Assembly: GCA_028023455.1 (NCBI GenBank)
Contig: JAQFVV010012396.1
Location: 22,006,750 to 22,070,749, forward strand
Direction of reading: 5' to 3'
DNA length: 64,000 nt
Origin: Epiperipatus broadwayi
Lineage: Eukaryota; Onychophora; Udeonychophora; Euonychophora; Peripatidae
Shown here piece by piece: positions 46,590-60,903 of this stretch. Below the pieces are notes generated by a model that did no database searches, was not told where the DNA came from, and saw only the letters and a program-made list of their open reading frames with translations. The first letter of the stretch is position 1. Every line of letters starts with the position of its first letter. A program made the position numbers and the translations under genes.

Positions 46590-48415
46590 ATTACATATAT
46601 AAATGCAGGTGTTAAGCCTACACAATGTCTTAAAATAGAAACAAACTTTTCAATATTTTTTAATCTAACAATGTATTGGTACAGATTCTCAATCTCTGAG
46701 CTACTTAACTATAAAATTCTTATTAATACTAAAAACATTAATTGTAATGAGATGACATGAATATTAACTAATATTAATAAAAAATTTAAAAAGCTTAATT
46801 AGAAATTCAGAAATTTCATCAACCTGTTTTCCCCATGTGAAATCACAATTACATTTCAATGAAAAATTATCTTTATGAAACTTAAAATTGAGGAAAACCT
46901 TAGGAGTATATAATCACTAGGATAACATGCAAATAAATATCTTAACTATGAAATCTATTTTTCTCATGACTTTCATAATCTCAATTATGTTTAGTTTTTA
47001 TTTTGTTTCCAAGGTCACTATTTAAAACTTTATATTTTTCAAATTTAACTTTAAAGATAATTTATTTGAAATCATCATTATTAAACAAAAATTATTCATT
47101 GTATTTTAAATTGTAATCATTTCATTAAAGATAACAATTTAAGGAATATCAAGCCATAATTTTTCCAAATAATTGCTCATAATAATACTCTCTTGATGAA
47201 TTTCTATTATATGAATAAATGGCTTAATATTTTTGAAAGTTATGTCTTTGATTCAAAGATAACAATTTAGTAATTATTATATTAGTTTGGGTTGCTGTCA
47301 TAAATTAACTAAAGATATTACATTTAATATGAATTATTATAATTTTGATTTTAAAATTAATGACAATAGTAATGAGAAAAATATAAATATATTTTTTTTT
47401 ACTTACTTATACATCAGTTTATAAGTGGAAAAATATTCATTCGTTGGGACATGTAAGATTTCATTGAACAAAGGCTATGAGTTGAATTTATTGTTAAATA
47501 ATTGTAAACCGCATATAAATGGTAAACACATTCTAGAAAAATTTAATGAAGTTTTATGCAATGATCTTAAACATACATATATTGTTAAGAATAAATTAAG
47601 TCTTTATGAAAGTGTTAAAATTTAAAAAAATTAAAGTTAAAAGTAACTACATTAATTTATATTTATATATTCAACAACAATTCAGCTAATAAAATATTAT
47701 TTGATTATGAAATGGTTATTTTTTTAATTCAATAAAATAAAAATGAAGTATCAAAGAAACATTTTGATTTGTCTTAAATATGACTAAAGTCTTCAATCAT
47801 ATAAAAACAACTTTAAATATTAAGAGTGATTGGCATTAGTACTGAATTGTGAGTAGTTACATGTGTGTATTTATATATATGTTTTTATTAATACTTTTAT
47901 TTTAAGATCTATTTTGCCTAATAGGTGAATGGTTGTGAAGAAAATTTTATAATTTTACTAATATCTTATTGTTATATATTTATATTTTAAATATTTTCAG
48001 TAATATAGTTTTAGGCATTATAATATATATATATAACACAAAGATACAATTCTAGATTTTATATTTTAATATTTATTTTAGAGACTTAGTACTCTTTATC
48101 AACTTTGTTGTAGTGTCTTCATATTACCTATGATAATGACAGTGCTTCAATAATATTTATTTTAGTTATCTAATATTGTTTTTAACATTATTATACTGTT
48201 ATTATATTACCTTTAACAATGACAGAGGTTCAATCTTTAATTTAAATCAAATAAGCAGAAAAATTGCTCAACATGTCATATCTCATCATGTCCCATATAT
48301 GAACAAGCTTGTGATTCAGAGATTGGTTTGTATTGTCTTTTAAAACTGATCTCTAGAGTAGATTTTTTGCAAGGATAGAATGGTCATATTCATTTATGAG
48401 TAGCTTCTGCTAGTA
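46590..48415. other. AT-rich noncoding stretch
   Basis: No gene boundary seen. A 66-codon open frame at 47425-47625 (+), with HINGKHILEKFNEVLCNDL in its middle, looks more protein-like than chance frames here. Weaker stop-broken stretches lie upstream. Its family was not recognised; it may be the last piece of a decayed transposon gene. Confidence 0.3.
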
Positions 48416-48496
48416 TCATCCTCCTCCTCATTTTAATCATTATCATCCACTGCAGGATGAAGATCTCTCCAAATTCAATCCAACTTGTCTGACCTA
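48416..48496 (-). mobile_element. RTE-type LINE, 3'-end fragment
   Basis: About 80 bp match the 3' end of the RTE at 62430: the (ATG)n-like tail, then the reverse complement of CACTGCAGGATGAAGATCTC. Only the extreme 3' end is kept, consistent with the 5' truncation common in LINE insertions. Confidence 0.6.
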
Positions 48497-48600
48497 GTTA
48501 ATAAGCAATATTTATAATATACACATTATAAGTACAATTCTATAAATATTTATTTTTTTAATAAAGAATATTTTGTAAATATCACTACAATTTTAATAAA

Positions 48601-48604
<4 letters not shown>

Positions 48605-48684
<80 letters not shown>
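48605..48684. repeat. (TA)n microsatellite
   Basis: About 40 uninterrupted TA units. No mobile-element tip adjoins it. Confidence 0.9.
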
Positions 48685-48687
<3 letters not shown>

Positions 48688-48954
48688 TAAACTCTCCAAT
48701 ATCAAAGTGTTTGGGTTTTTGATTTGACTTAATATATATGTTGAAAATTGTATATGTATCATTTTTGTTAAAATGCAATAGAAATATTGGATATTGAGTT
48801 AGAATTACCACAGAACATTACCCAGAAAAGAAAAGTATGAAGTAATTATTCTTTTGAAAATGTTCTACTACTTTTATTTCTTTTTATGTTTTTCTTTTTT
48901 ATTTAGATTATATTGAACATGAGAAACATACATTTTCTTCATACTTGTCTGTCT

Positions 48955-49200
48955 TGCAGTTGATTTATCTATGCATCCATTTATCCATTCATTATTTTAT
49001 CCAGCTATCCATCTGTCTATTATCTAACCATCTTTCCATCCATCATCATCTATTTATTTATCAACCTTTCTATCCATTTGTTTGATTTTGGAATGATCTA
49101 CCCCATCCATTCAATCATTAAACCTGTTTGTATAGCAGTATCCTTACTTGTCTGAGAGACCTATCAGTGCCTATTTATGTATCTTCCCATCTATTTTTCT
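48955..49200. repeat. degenerate ATCC/ATCT tetranucleotide tract
   Basis: Diverged four-base units (ATCC, ATCT, TTTA) over about 250 bp, similar in character to the tract at 10920-11350. Confidence 0.65.
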
Positions 49201-49368
49201 CATTACTTATATATATATAATATAATGTAAAGACCATGCTAATAGCTCTAAACAATCTTTTCTGATATATGCCAGAAGAGAAAGCATTTAAAATCTCTGT
49301 CTAGAATTCTCCCTATTCCCAAAACGGTTTTGAGCTGATGTCTCTCTTCAGTGAGGCATTAGGATATT
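49195..49368 (-). repeat. hammerhead-bearing short retroposon, copy 2 (decayed)
   Basis: Minus-strand counterpart of 4024-4205. The core CTGAAGA is intact (49345-49351). Stem II GAG/CTC is present around ACATCAG, but the conserved GAA is AAA (G12 changed), which should abolish cleavage. Stem I is reduced to about four pairs. The downstream blocks TGGGAATAGGG and AATGCTTTCTCTT, and a TTAGCATGGTCTTTACAT block, align with copy 1. The distal end abuts AT repeats near 49200. Confidence 0.55.
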
Positions 49369-49436
49369 CATACACCAGATCTAAAATACCATATGTATAA
49401 TAAAATAATATTATGGTGAAGAAACTTGATAGGTCT

Positions 49437-49534
49437 GATATATATATATATATATATATAAGCAATAAAGGTAGGTAAAACAGCTGATATATATATATAT
49501 ATATATATAAGCAATAAAGGTAGGTAAAACAGCT
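49437..49534. repeat. perfect 49-bp tandem duplication
   Basis: Two identical head-to-tail units, each made of GATATAT repeats followed by AAGCAATAAAGGTAGG and TAAAACAGCT. Exact identity suggests a recent duplication, possibly by slippage in the TA part. Confidence 0.9.
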
Positions 49535-52500
49535 TTTTAAAATAAATCATTAAAAAGAAAAGATTATTGCAAATAATACTCCACAATAGTAAGTGATATC
49601 TATAATATATATACATATAAGTACAATTTTATAAATATTTATTTTTAAAAAGGATATTTTGTAAATACCACTACAATTTTAATAAGCATACTAACATTTA
49701 ATATTTGAAGAAACTAATCATTGTTTTATTCTTATTAAAACGATTATACCAATATTTTTTCTTTCTTGCTAATTCGATTAGTTTTGATCTAAGATAATGT
49801 GTGCACTTTCACTTCAGTTCCTTATTTGGTTGAATGAATGACAATTAATGTTAAGTCATATATAAACTCATTTTTTCAAAGGCAGTTTTTTTTTTTATAA
49901 ACAACAAACTTTTTGTGGTGAACTTAATATTAGAAGTCTTTCTTATTCGGAAAATTGATTTTTCTTATATAAAGTTATATATAATTAATTAATGGAAAAA
50001 TACAACTATTTTGAAATTTAATGAAAACTTTTCTTATAGAGTTTCAATTAAGTATTTTATTTTAATTGAGGCTTATAGAAAAATAGTAATTTATATTTTA
50101 AAACATGAATTATAAACAATTTTGATATCATGGTTAGTTGTTCATAACTTCAAGTAAATTATTTAACTAAAGCATTTAGATTTCAATCTAGCCAAGGTTT
50201 TTCTTTCTATTTTAATCTTTTTTGTCATAGTCAAAAAATTGAATTAGATATCTTTGGTCTCCAGAATTTTTTTTTATATTTAGAAAACTGTTTTTAACTT
50301 AATAAACTGTAGAAACAAAGCAATAACATTTTAATGAGTTATTCTTAATCTCCGGTGAATGTTGTAAATTATATATGTCTATCTTGTACATAACCTAGTT
50401 TTAAAACGAAAATAAACCAAAATATATTTAGTTAACGCTAACCCAGGTAACTACGTAATGTCTAAGTATTTTTACTTTGAGGCATGCCTCTATCTAATTT
50501 CAAAATGTGGAGACATTATTTAAGAATTAACAGACACAGAAACCAAAGGAACACAACGCAATAAGAAACTTCCTCAAATGGAAATGATTAGCTTATTTTT
50601 TTATTATCTGTTAAAAACTTAATGTAGGAATATTAACGTTTATATTATATTTTTATAATGATAATTTATTTACTTTTAATTTATTTGATTACTTTTATTA
50701 CTTTTTAAAATTAAAAAAAAACAAAACAATTATTAGTTAATATGCAATATGACAAAAATACAAATAGTGATAGATATATATAGAGTCTGGGTTATTTTTA
50801 CATTTGATTTTAATTTTTTTAAAACAAATCACTTAATTATACTTTTACTCCGTTCAGTAAATTCAATTGTTTCCCAAATTCCTTACAAACCAAATTTTCA
50901 TAAAAAAAGAATAAGCAATTATATTGAGTTCTTAAAAAAAAAAATTAAATTGTTACCTAAATTCAAAATATATAAAACACGATTTTAAAAACTTAAGTTG
51001 AAAAACTTAATAATCATTTTACTAAGATATGTGAGCAAATATACTGTATAATAAAACATTTCAGTAGCTAACCTTTGTTTTAAAATATATATATATTCTT
51101 TCACAGTCTATTATTTTGCTTCTTATATTGACAGATAATATTTTCTGAATAATAATTCATTAAAGTAAAATAATGCACATAGAAAAATAAAAAAAACAAC
51201 TAACCACAATGTACTCTTTGAAATTTATTTTTGTCTCATATTATAATCTATTGAGTAAGTTTTATTTTTATAATATCTAACCATTAAAGAAATGGTTCAC
51301 AAGTTTATTTATTTTAAGTTCATGAATTTATTAATTTTATATAAATACAGACAAAATTAAATAAACATTAGATAGAGAAATGTAATGTGTAATAAGTTGA
51401 CTGTTGTAATTATAATAATTATAAAGGCTATGAAAATCTTCAAAATATTATAATTCTTTGTATGAAGATTTGTTTATTTATAAAAATATTTGAAAATGTG
51501 TTATATTTTGAATTTTCACATATATAAAACATTGATGTCTAATCTAAATTTTTTATGTACAACTAGGAAATATTATGATAATAAAATTCACTTTTAGCTT
51601 CACAGCTTTAATTGTTGTTTTTTTTTATTGCGTTGTATCTGAACACTACCTAAAACATAAATGGAAAATTGCATTAAAACGTTCAATAATTACATTTATA
51701 AGACTGTAAAAATCTTTTAATTGTTATATATAACTCTTTGTCTGACTTCCAAAAAAATAAGAAGTTGTAATACTTCAAACTTTTATCTATATACAGTATA
51801 AAGTATTATTTACAACTCTTACTTACAAATAGACTTTAAGCTAGAAGCAAGAATCATTTTTGTTTTACAGGAGTCAGACAAATACATTCTATTATCAGAT
51901 GACATGATTTGCTTAGTATATCTAGATAAATACATGGAAAATATGAAACCTTTCAATATTTACATACATGTCCAAGAAATTATTTCAAATGTATATAAAT
52001 ATTGATAATTTTAATGGTATTTTCCATGTAATTTTTGAATAAATCTTAGCAATGATGTAATTAGGAAAATAATCAATTAAATACCAACATTTCAAACAAA
52101 AACCAAAGTAAACTATCTGGTTTCAGTAGATATTCGATATCCAACCCTTAGAAGATGTACTGAAGAGCATTATAATATTATCATTTTTCTGGACCAACAT
52201 AACCTTTTTTAGATAATATTTTTGGAAAGTGATTCCTGTTAAGTAAACAAAAGAAAATCTTAGACTTTTATTCCATCTATTCTTTTAAAGTTCAGATAAA
52301 TGATACATATGTACAAATAATTTTAATGTGAGCTTATAATTATCTAATAATTTAAAGAGACTAATCTATAATTTGAAAAATAAACATAATATTATAAAGG
52401 CACAATTGATTTATGACATTGTATAGGACATTACTTTTTTGTAATTCATTATGATAGAATACATAGATGAACTTACAGGTTAGAATTTTGGTATAGGTAT

Positions 52501-52697
52501 ATTATTGTTGTAATAGACCATAAGTTAACACCATATTGAAATGCTTATTTGTCATGATTCAAAATACAAAAAGACAACAATTTATATTTTCCAATTATCA
52601 GGTCAGAGAAAAGTTAAAGATCATATATAAGTTGTAAAAAATTTAAATTTTGTTATTAAAACTTTTATTCTGTAATCTTTCAATGTGCATGATATAA
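49535..52697. other. AT-rich noncoding stretch
   Basis: No gene or element seen. A 12-bp perfect palindrome GAGGCATGCCTC occurs near 50480. The open frame near 50749 is chance-like, lysine- and phenylalanine-rich in AT DNA. Confidence 0.4.
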
Positions 52698-53139
52698 TAT
52701 CATCATCATTGTCAACCATTACCAATCCATGGCAGGATGAAGGTCTCTCCAAGTTCAATCCATCTTCTCTGATCTCTAGCCTTTTTTATCCAAATCACTC
52801 TTGCACACTTTCTTATTTCATCCATCCATCTCACATGTGGTCTATTTCTGAGTATTTTACAATCCCTTGAAATCCAGTTTAAAATTTCAATTGTCCATCT
52901 ATTATCATCTCTTCTGGCAATATGTCCAGCCCAACTCCATTTCAGTCTTTCAATTTTTTCAACAATGTCTGTAATACCTATTTGTTCTTTTACCCATAAA
53001 TTGCATTTTCAATCTCTTCTTGTTACTCCTAACATGCATCTCTCCATACTACTTTGAATGGTCTGAAGTCTCTGAATTGCTCTTCTATTAAGTGTCCAAA
53101 TCTCAGATTCATAAGTAAGAACTGGTAAAACACATTTAT
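52698..53139 (-). mobile_element. RTE-type LINE, 5'-truncated copy
   Basis: About 440 bp match the 3' part of the RTE at 62430-62880, with scattered substitutions and frameshifts. On the minus strand it reads the C-terminal region (CVLPVLTYESEIWTLNRRAI and following) and ends in a short (ATG)n tail. Similarity stops abruptly at 53139, the truncation point. Confidence 0.8.
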
Positions 53140-56100
53140 AAAAATATAATATGTATATGCAAATAATTTTATAAATCACCTTGTAAGAAAAAAGAACATT
53201 AAAGTGAAAATTGTATGATGTTAGCAAAAGTTTATTTTTTATCTAGTTTAAACAATGCCTAATATAAGGGATGGTGATTTTTAATTAACTACCTTAATCT
53301 GAGGTCTATTGTACATACAGTGGGCAGTGTTAAGATTAAATTTCAATGTAATTAGTTTGAAATGTTAAGAATTTAATTAGTAGTTAAACATACTACATTA
53401 TCTGGGGGTATTTTTAATTAATGCTGATTTTAGATGTTTCCAAGGAAACAGGTAAAGGAACAATAAACATATATAAGGTAAAAAAATTTAGTGTATTCAT
53501 TCACTATTTTCTTTTTTTTTCTATTTGTTAGTGAAAGTGCACTATTATTATTATTATTATACACTTTTCCATGATTAAAAGTTTCAGTTACATCAATGCT
53601 TGTCACTACTAAATTTTACAAAGAAGAATTTACTGTAGTTACTGGAAATTATCATGTGATATGTGACCTATTTAAAAGAAATCAAGCAGTCACAAGAAAA
53701 ATGAAAGGATTAACCATTTCCAATGTTTTCATTGAAAGTTTGTGTGGTTAAAGACTACCCCAATGAAAAACTCACTCCATCATGGTATAAACTATTGACC
53801 CAACTATCATGCTGCTTCACTGATCAAGAACCTGAACAGCAAAGCTTCCCTCTCAACTAACCATAAAAGGATTGACACCACTCGTTTGAACATTCGATTA
53901 AAATAGTACCACTAAAGCCAAAAATCTACAGAATAAAAGTCTCCTGTTAAAATGTGAGAACTTTATTTATATCCAGTAATCTAGTCTTTAGTCATTGTTG
54001 TTTGTTAAGCACATATGTTTAATATGAAATTATTTCTGTGTGATTAAATTTAAGTAACTATGTAACTAATATGTATTGTTAATATAATATATTATTCTTT
54101 TCATTAATTTCTCTCTATGGATGAGTTATTTATTTTACTTCTAGTAATTAATGGTAGTTGATTAATCATGAGCTAGGTTAAGTTTATTATTGTCATCTGA
54201 GATTTAATTCTTAAGAAAGTTTTCTAAGTATGATAGTTGAGTATTATACTAAAAAAAGATGTCCATTAATAATTTTCTTTAAATCTAAGAAATAGTTTAC
54301 AGCTTTAAAGAATTTGTTCAATTGGTTTAACTTGATGAAAGTATCTGACACATTATTTTGTTAGAAGCCTAAATGAAAGTTTTGTGTGTAAGATAGATAA
54401 TTGTCCACCTTTATAATTTCTGAGATTTATCAGAGCCTTCATTACTTTTGTCTTTGGCAACTATGTCACTGTCCAAAGAGTGACATTTATGATTTTTTTT
54501 TTTTCAGTAGCAGTCTGTCTTTATCTCACCCTGGTTAAGTTTTAGTATGGTATAACAGTGCCTTTCATTTTATCACTGCTATATTCAGTGTGAATCTTTC
54601 CAAGTCTCTGACAAGCTAGACTCACTTGCAATGTTGAGAGATACCCATATTACTTACCGTTGGTAGGAGAATCAGAATTATTATTGCTGAGGTTGTCATA
54701 TGAATAGTGCCTCGTGTATTGCTTTTATATTATTTGTTTCTAATTCTCTGATTATTTTAGACAAGGTACGGCACACATAATAACAAGTTAAAGTATAAGT
54801 TCAGAATTAATGGACAATATAAAATTTTTAGATACTTTGTTATTATGGTTGATAAAGTGGCTGCACCTCTCTCTTTAAAGAACTATTGAAGTAAAAGGTA
54901 ATTAAGATTTCTTAATTGAATAATGAACAGTAATAAAGTATGTTTGGATCATTTAGTTAATAAAAACATCCATAATTAAAATTAATTGATTTTAAATTTA
55001 TTGATTTTTTTCTTATGTGTTATATTTTTATTTTAGTAATTAATACATATTATTTTGATTATATAAATTTGCCTATCATTTGTTTGCTGTTATTTGTCTA
55101 TAAATTTCTTAATAGTTTTGTGGCTCATACTTTAATCTGAGCTGAGATAGTATCAGGAGCAAGTATTGTATCAAAGTATGTCTGGATTATCATATATTTA
55201 TTGACACAAAATAAATTTTCAAAACTGGTAGATTAGTTTTGTGACACCCTTGAGTGATTGAGTGTATGGTGTCTGGTACAATATATACTTTTGTTTTTTT
55301 AACCATAAAGGAAAAATAGAACACATGTACAATTCCCAGAAATCAACATAATGAAAATGTGAGCAAACAGTAAAATAAATAGCACATTTCCATTTCCAAA
55401 AATGTGATCAACATAGAGTCTGTAAAATTAACGACTTGCATATTGAAATTTAAATTAACAGTCTGACTTTAGGAGTGTTACTGTTTAGTTTACATTTGAC
55501 TTTAACTATGAATCTGAAATTCTGTATTGAAAGCATGCTAGACACTCAAAAAATATTTTTTTTAGCTCATGTACGATCACTAGTGTTTTTTTTTTATTAC
55601 TTAATTTTTTTTTGGTAATTATACTTAAATATATGTAATCAGAGAAATAAACTATTAACTTCTATGCACTGGAAAATTAATTTCGATGTCCTCCAGTTTA
55701 AAGCAATAAATGAAAGGAATAAGGATTTTTAGATAGAAAGTAATATCAGCAAATATGAAATTTAAGTCAACAGAAGTGTCCATGCATTTTTATTTAAATT
55801 GGTTTACCACCAAATTTCAAAGGCAGAGTTAATTGTTATTCATTTTAATAACTGTGTGAGGAATTAATAAACTACCATATATGTAGAAAAAAATTGATCA
55901 GTCTCAAATATAAAATATAATTAGAGAGATAAAATTTTAACTTGTACATAGTGGAAAATTAAATGCAATACCTCCATTGCAAAAGTGATTAATATAAAGA
56001 TGAAAATTAATATATTATAACAATTTTACTCCTTTTAAAATAAAGTTGTCTTTTTATACAAACTTCCTATTCATGTTAAAAAATTAATATGCATAGAAGG

Positions 56101-57600
56101 AAAGGAATAATATAATTAATTTCGCTTTATATATGTTGAGTGGGACCAAAGCATATAGCTAGTGTATATTAATTTACGATCCAATATATTTAGAGGGATT
56201 AATGAAAAATTGAATTTAAGAGAATGACAACAATATTCTTTTAAATAAAATTAGATGAGAATTGAGACATTTTATTTATAATCAAAAATTCTTTATATAT
56301 ATAAACTAAACTTAATTAATTACAAATTATGTGCAAGCATTAACATATATGTACAGTGGGATTATATATATAATCAAAAATTCTTAAAAGCATGAACGTT
56401 ATAATCAAAATATCCAATCCACAATTATATTTTTTTATTTGTAACAACATTGTTATTCGATTTCTTTTTTCTATTTACGAAAAAAAGAAAAAATAATTGA
56501 TTAGTATAATTCGCGTAGTTTAATGAGCAAAAATAGATAATCTATTTATTTATGATGATATTTAGTGCTTCTGTTTATAAAGAAAATAGAGAAACTTAAA
56601 ATTTGGGGAAATGTTAATAAGAATAAATAAAATTAGAAAAAAGTAAAAGGCAAAAAGCAGTTCTTGTATTTTTTATTTTTTTTTCGTAAAAATAACCAAA
56701 TGTTATTTTGGGTATTAAAAAAAGTGTAATTAGATAAAATTAATGAGAAGCGAGATATAAACAAGGGTATCTCAATTATTGGGTGGGTTATAGATAATGC
56801 TATATCTAAATTGGAAGACAGATATCAAAGAGGACTTTTTTCTTTGATTTTTAAAAGAACTGCAACATTTATGTGTTCGGCCAAAAAAATGTAAAAAAAA
56901 TAATTGAATAAGAACAATCTATTCACAAATAAAAAACAAAAAAAAAATAAAAAACTTTGTCAGTGATATTTAATAGGATTGAGCTCATTGAAATGACCTT
57001 CCCTAATGGTTTAAGTAGCTTCAGAATCATGAACTCTTGATTAAGTTAATATAGACATGCTTACTATGGTTGAAAGTCTCATTATTGTGGGGTAAAAACT
57101 TTTAGTAGAGTACTGATCATCAATGTATGAAACTATGTAATCTCCTACCAATTTTAAATCATATTACTCCTGCCTGTACCAACCATTGATCAAATAGGCT
57201 AAGTAGTTACATGTTATGTTTTTCTCTGTTTTTTTTTGTAGAGCTATTTATAATGGACATGCAATCCATCATTATCCCTGTTAATATTGGAAAAGTAAAG
57301 AAAGTAAACTGGATAAAGTATTGAACTTTATATGATAAAAACTATCCAGTATATGAAATATCCAAAACATTCAAACTTATTCTATTTGACTAGGTGTAAA
57401 ATCAGAATTGTGACAGCATTGTATAGAATCCATTTTATTTAAAACAATACACGTTTAAAATGATTACTACATAAATTAAAAATTTATTTTAATTTTCTCT
57501 GCTTAATGTTTAAAATTAGTATCACGTATCTCTTAATATTTACTATTTAATATTCAATGTTACTCTCAAACATATTTCAATTATTGCTGTTTAAGATTTA
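53140..57600. other. AT-rich noncoding stretch
   Basis: No gene or element boundary seen. A patch of mixed composition near 53640-53950 is unassigned. Confidence 0.4.
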
Positions 57601-60600
57601 AAAGTTATTAACACACATACTTTGACCTGCATTTTCTTTTCCATGTAAAATATTTAATATTCTATTTAATATTTATGATAACAGACATTAATATATATTT
57701 TTATGTGTTAGTTTATTAATCACTACTAATAATTATGTGAAGATAGGATCATTAGTCCATGTAAGGATATCAAAGCTCATGTGTTAAGTTCATACAAATT
57801 AAGTGACCTTCTCTAATATGAGTACATCTCTGCCTAGACATATACTTATGTGCATTTGATATATGTATCAATAGATTAGAATGATTGAAAATACTGTAAT
57901 TGCATTTTTTCATTCATATTTTAAACTTAATCATTCATTTTCTCTTTCTTATTCCAAACCAAGTTAAAAATGATTTACTACATACACCCTGAGAAAAACA
58001 CATATTTAGATGAATATTTGAGGTTATTATACTGTTGTCATAATAATATTGCTAAAGGAGTTTTTAAAGGCAGTTTTCAGCAATGAAATTGATGCATATG
58101 AATAAAGACCATATGAAAATGCTTTTAGATAAAAGAGATTGTTGTTTTTACCTTCTGTAAAGGTTTGATTATTGTCACTCAGATTTATATAACCAAATAC
58201 AGCCAAATAAGGCATGGTAAACACCCAATTGATATATTTACGACTTGGCAACATGATATTTGTTATATTTTTTACCCCATAAAGTTTTGATCTGAGTTAT
58301 ATGTGCAATAGTGGGGATAATCTGTATTAGGTATATATTGTAATGGATATCTCTCTTCTATTGTAATGTATCTCAGGTCTTAGCTTATTTTATCAAAGTC
58401 CCAATTTAGAAAGCCAATTGTAATGGAAAGTATATGTATAACAGAAAATAAACTCGTTCAATCATTGAATGGCAATTGACTGGATTATGATGCTAAATCC
58501 TTATTTGATGATCCTACAGATTTGGGCAGCAATTGTAATAAATTGCATCCATGCATCAGAAAGGTAAATTAATAGGGTTTAATCAATGATTATATTGCTT
58601 ATCCGACTAGTTACGCATAAAATATACCCGGATACCAAAAAAAACAACACAAAAGAGTTATTAAATGGTTTACTCTCAGGGTTAACTTGATCAGTGACTT
58701 AATTATTCACCAAAATATAACTCAGAAACAAAGGAAATTTTATTGGATCCAACCTATATTAGCAGATGAGGATTATATGTTATACTATATTCTAATTAAT
58801 GATGGCTTAAATAAATAATTATCAAATTGAATATTAGCAAAACACAAAATTATCACTCAAGTGATTATAAGTCTCAAGCATTACCTACTAACCTCTGCAC
58901 TGAAAAGAGAAAAATAGAGATATCAATAAATTTCAAATAAATCACAAAGTCATTTCATATAAAACAAATGGTATATACTTTATTTTAGTTGTTGTTTGGT
59001 TTTCTTTTAAAATAGCAATAATTATATTAAACACCTACAATTTTGTTTTCATTTCAAGTTTCTATTTTAATTCAGTATAATTTAAATTAACAATATTTAA
59101 TAGCAATAGGCATGGATTGATTTTTGTGTCTACATAAGAATCATTATCATTTAACACACAGAAAAATGTAATGAAGGAGAAATGATTAAAATCATAATAG
59201 CTTCTTAAATTAATAATTTAGAATCATTGATATGTTTCTCAAGGTTAGATTATTTAACCAAAAAAAAAATTATAAGGCTTCTTTTCCCACTGAATTGGAT
59301 ACTTATCTGTTCATTTTCAACTACAAAGTATGCTTCTTTTTGTATTACAAATACAAACTTTATATTTATTATTTATAATAGGGCTTCTGTCATGGTCTAT
59401 AAATTCAATATCTTTTTTTATATTTTTAATAACTCTAGGATTTCAATAAATATTCATCACAAACTATATAACCCCAAGTACATGAAACCCTTATAGATAA
59501 AAAACAAAATATATAGAAATAACTCCTAACTCATATGGGAGGAAATATGCATCTACAACAGACATCAAATATCAAGACCATGACCTACCTTTATAAAATG
59601 TATCTAATGATGAGATTATGGATTAAATTCTGAAGAAAAATATTAAAATATAATAAATTTGTAAATACAATATAATACATTATGTCTATATTTATAAATG
59701 ATTCCCAGACAAACAAACAACAATGTAATGTCCAGCCTACATTACATACAACAGATGCATAACATGCATATATAATGCATTTAAATTAAATAATATATAT
59801 CTTACTGACAGATAATATATCTTATATATGATCATCTGCAAATAAGTTGAGGTTTAAAATTGGTTTATTTATATAATGTACATATATAAGATTTAAGAAT
59901 TGAAAAGACAAAAAATTTTTTTTAATAATAAATGACTTCAAGCATTTTTTATTATTGATATGAATAAATTCAAAACTTAATAACAATTTATTTATGTTAT
60001 GTATGACTATATATATATGTCTATATGAATTACAAGAAATAGAAAAATGTAATACCCCATGAAAATTAACATGTTTTTTACTTTAAATCATAACGACTGA
60101 TTAAACTTCACACTAGTTTACATACATATACATCTTTAACTTTAAAATCAACTTCATAAAAAAAGATCAAATTTATTTATCATTTAATCTTCTTTGCCAT
60201 TTCTTCATTCCAAAGTTCAATAACTGTTCAATGTGTTTTTATCCAATCCAACTTGGGTTAAGATAACATGCAAAATAGTTAATTGACAGACATGTGAATT
60301 CATGAACCTTTAGTTTTATAGACGATTAATTAGTAGCAATTTTTCTTTTTATTATTATCCAGGTTAAGTTTATGACTGATCAGTTTGTGTAATTTCAAAT
60401 AGATGTTATAATGAAATAGGACATGACAGGGTTTGTTTGAATCCTAAATCGTAAAATTATTTTTTTAGCCTGCCATTCTAATGATGTTTCAAATCCAATA
60501 AATGTTATATTTATGCAAAGAAGATTGTGGAGAGAATACAGTGGCAAAGTTTATGCTTTTCTTTTTTTAACGACGATTATCAGTCCTTTGCTATAATATT

Positions 60601-60872
60601 TTTTCTTATTGTTTAGCTTGGTTTTTCATGTGCCACTGATCCAAATATTTTTATTACAACAATTGTTGATTTATAATATTAAAAGAAAAAGAAAAAAAAA
60701 TACACATAAAAATTAGCTTTACAGTTTACAAAAAATATAACTAACTAAATAAATAAGCAATTATAGTGCAAACAATTTTTAAAATAAAAATACAATCTAA
60801 ACACATTTAGCAATTTTATATGCCAATATCTATATAATATCTATATATACACACACACATATATATAATATT

Positions 60873-60903
<31 letters not shown>

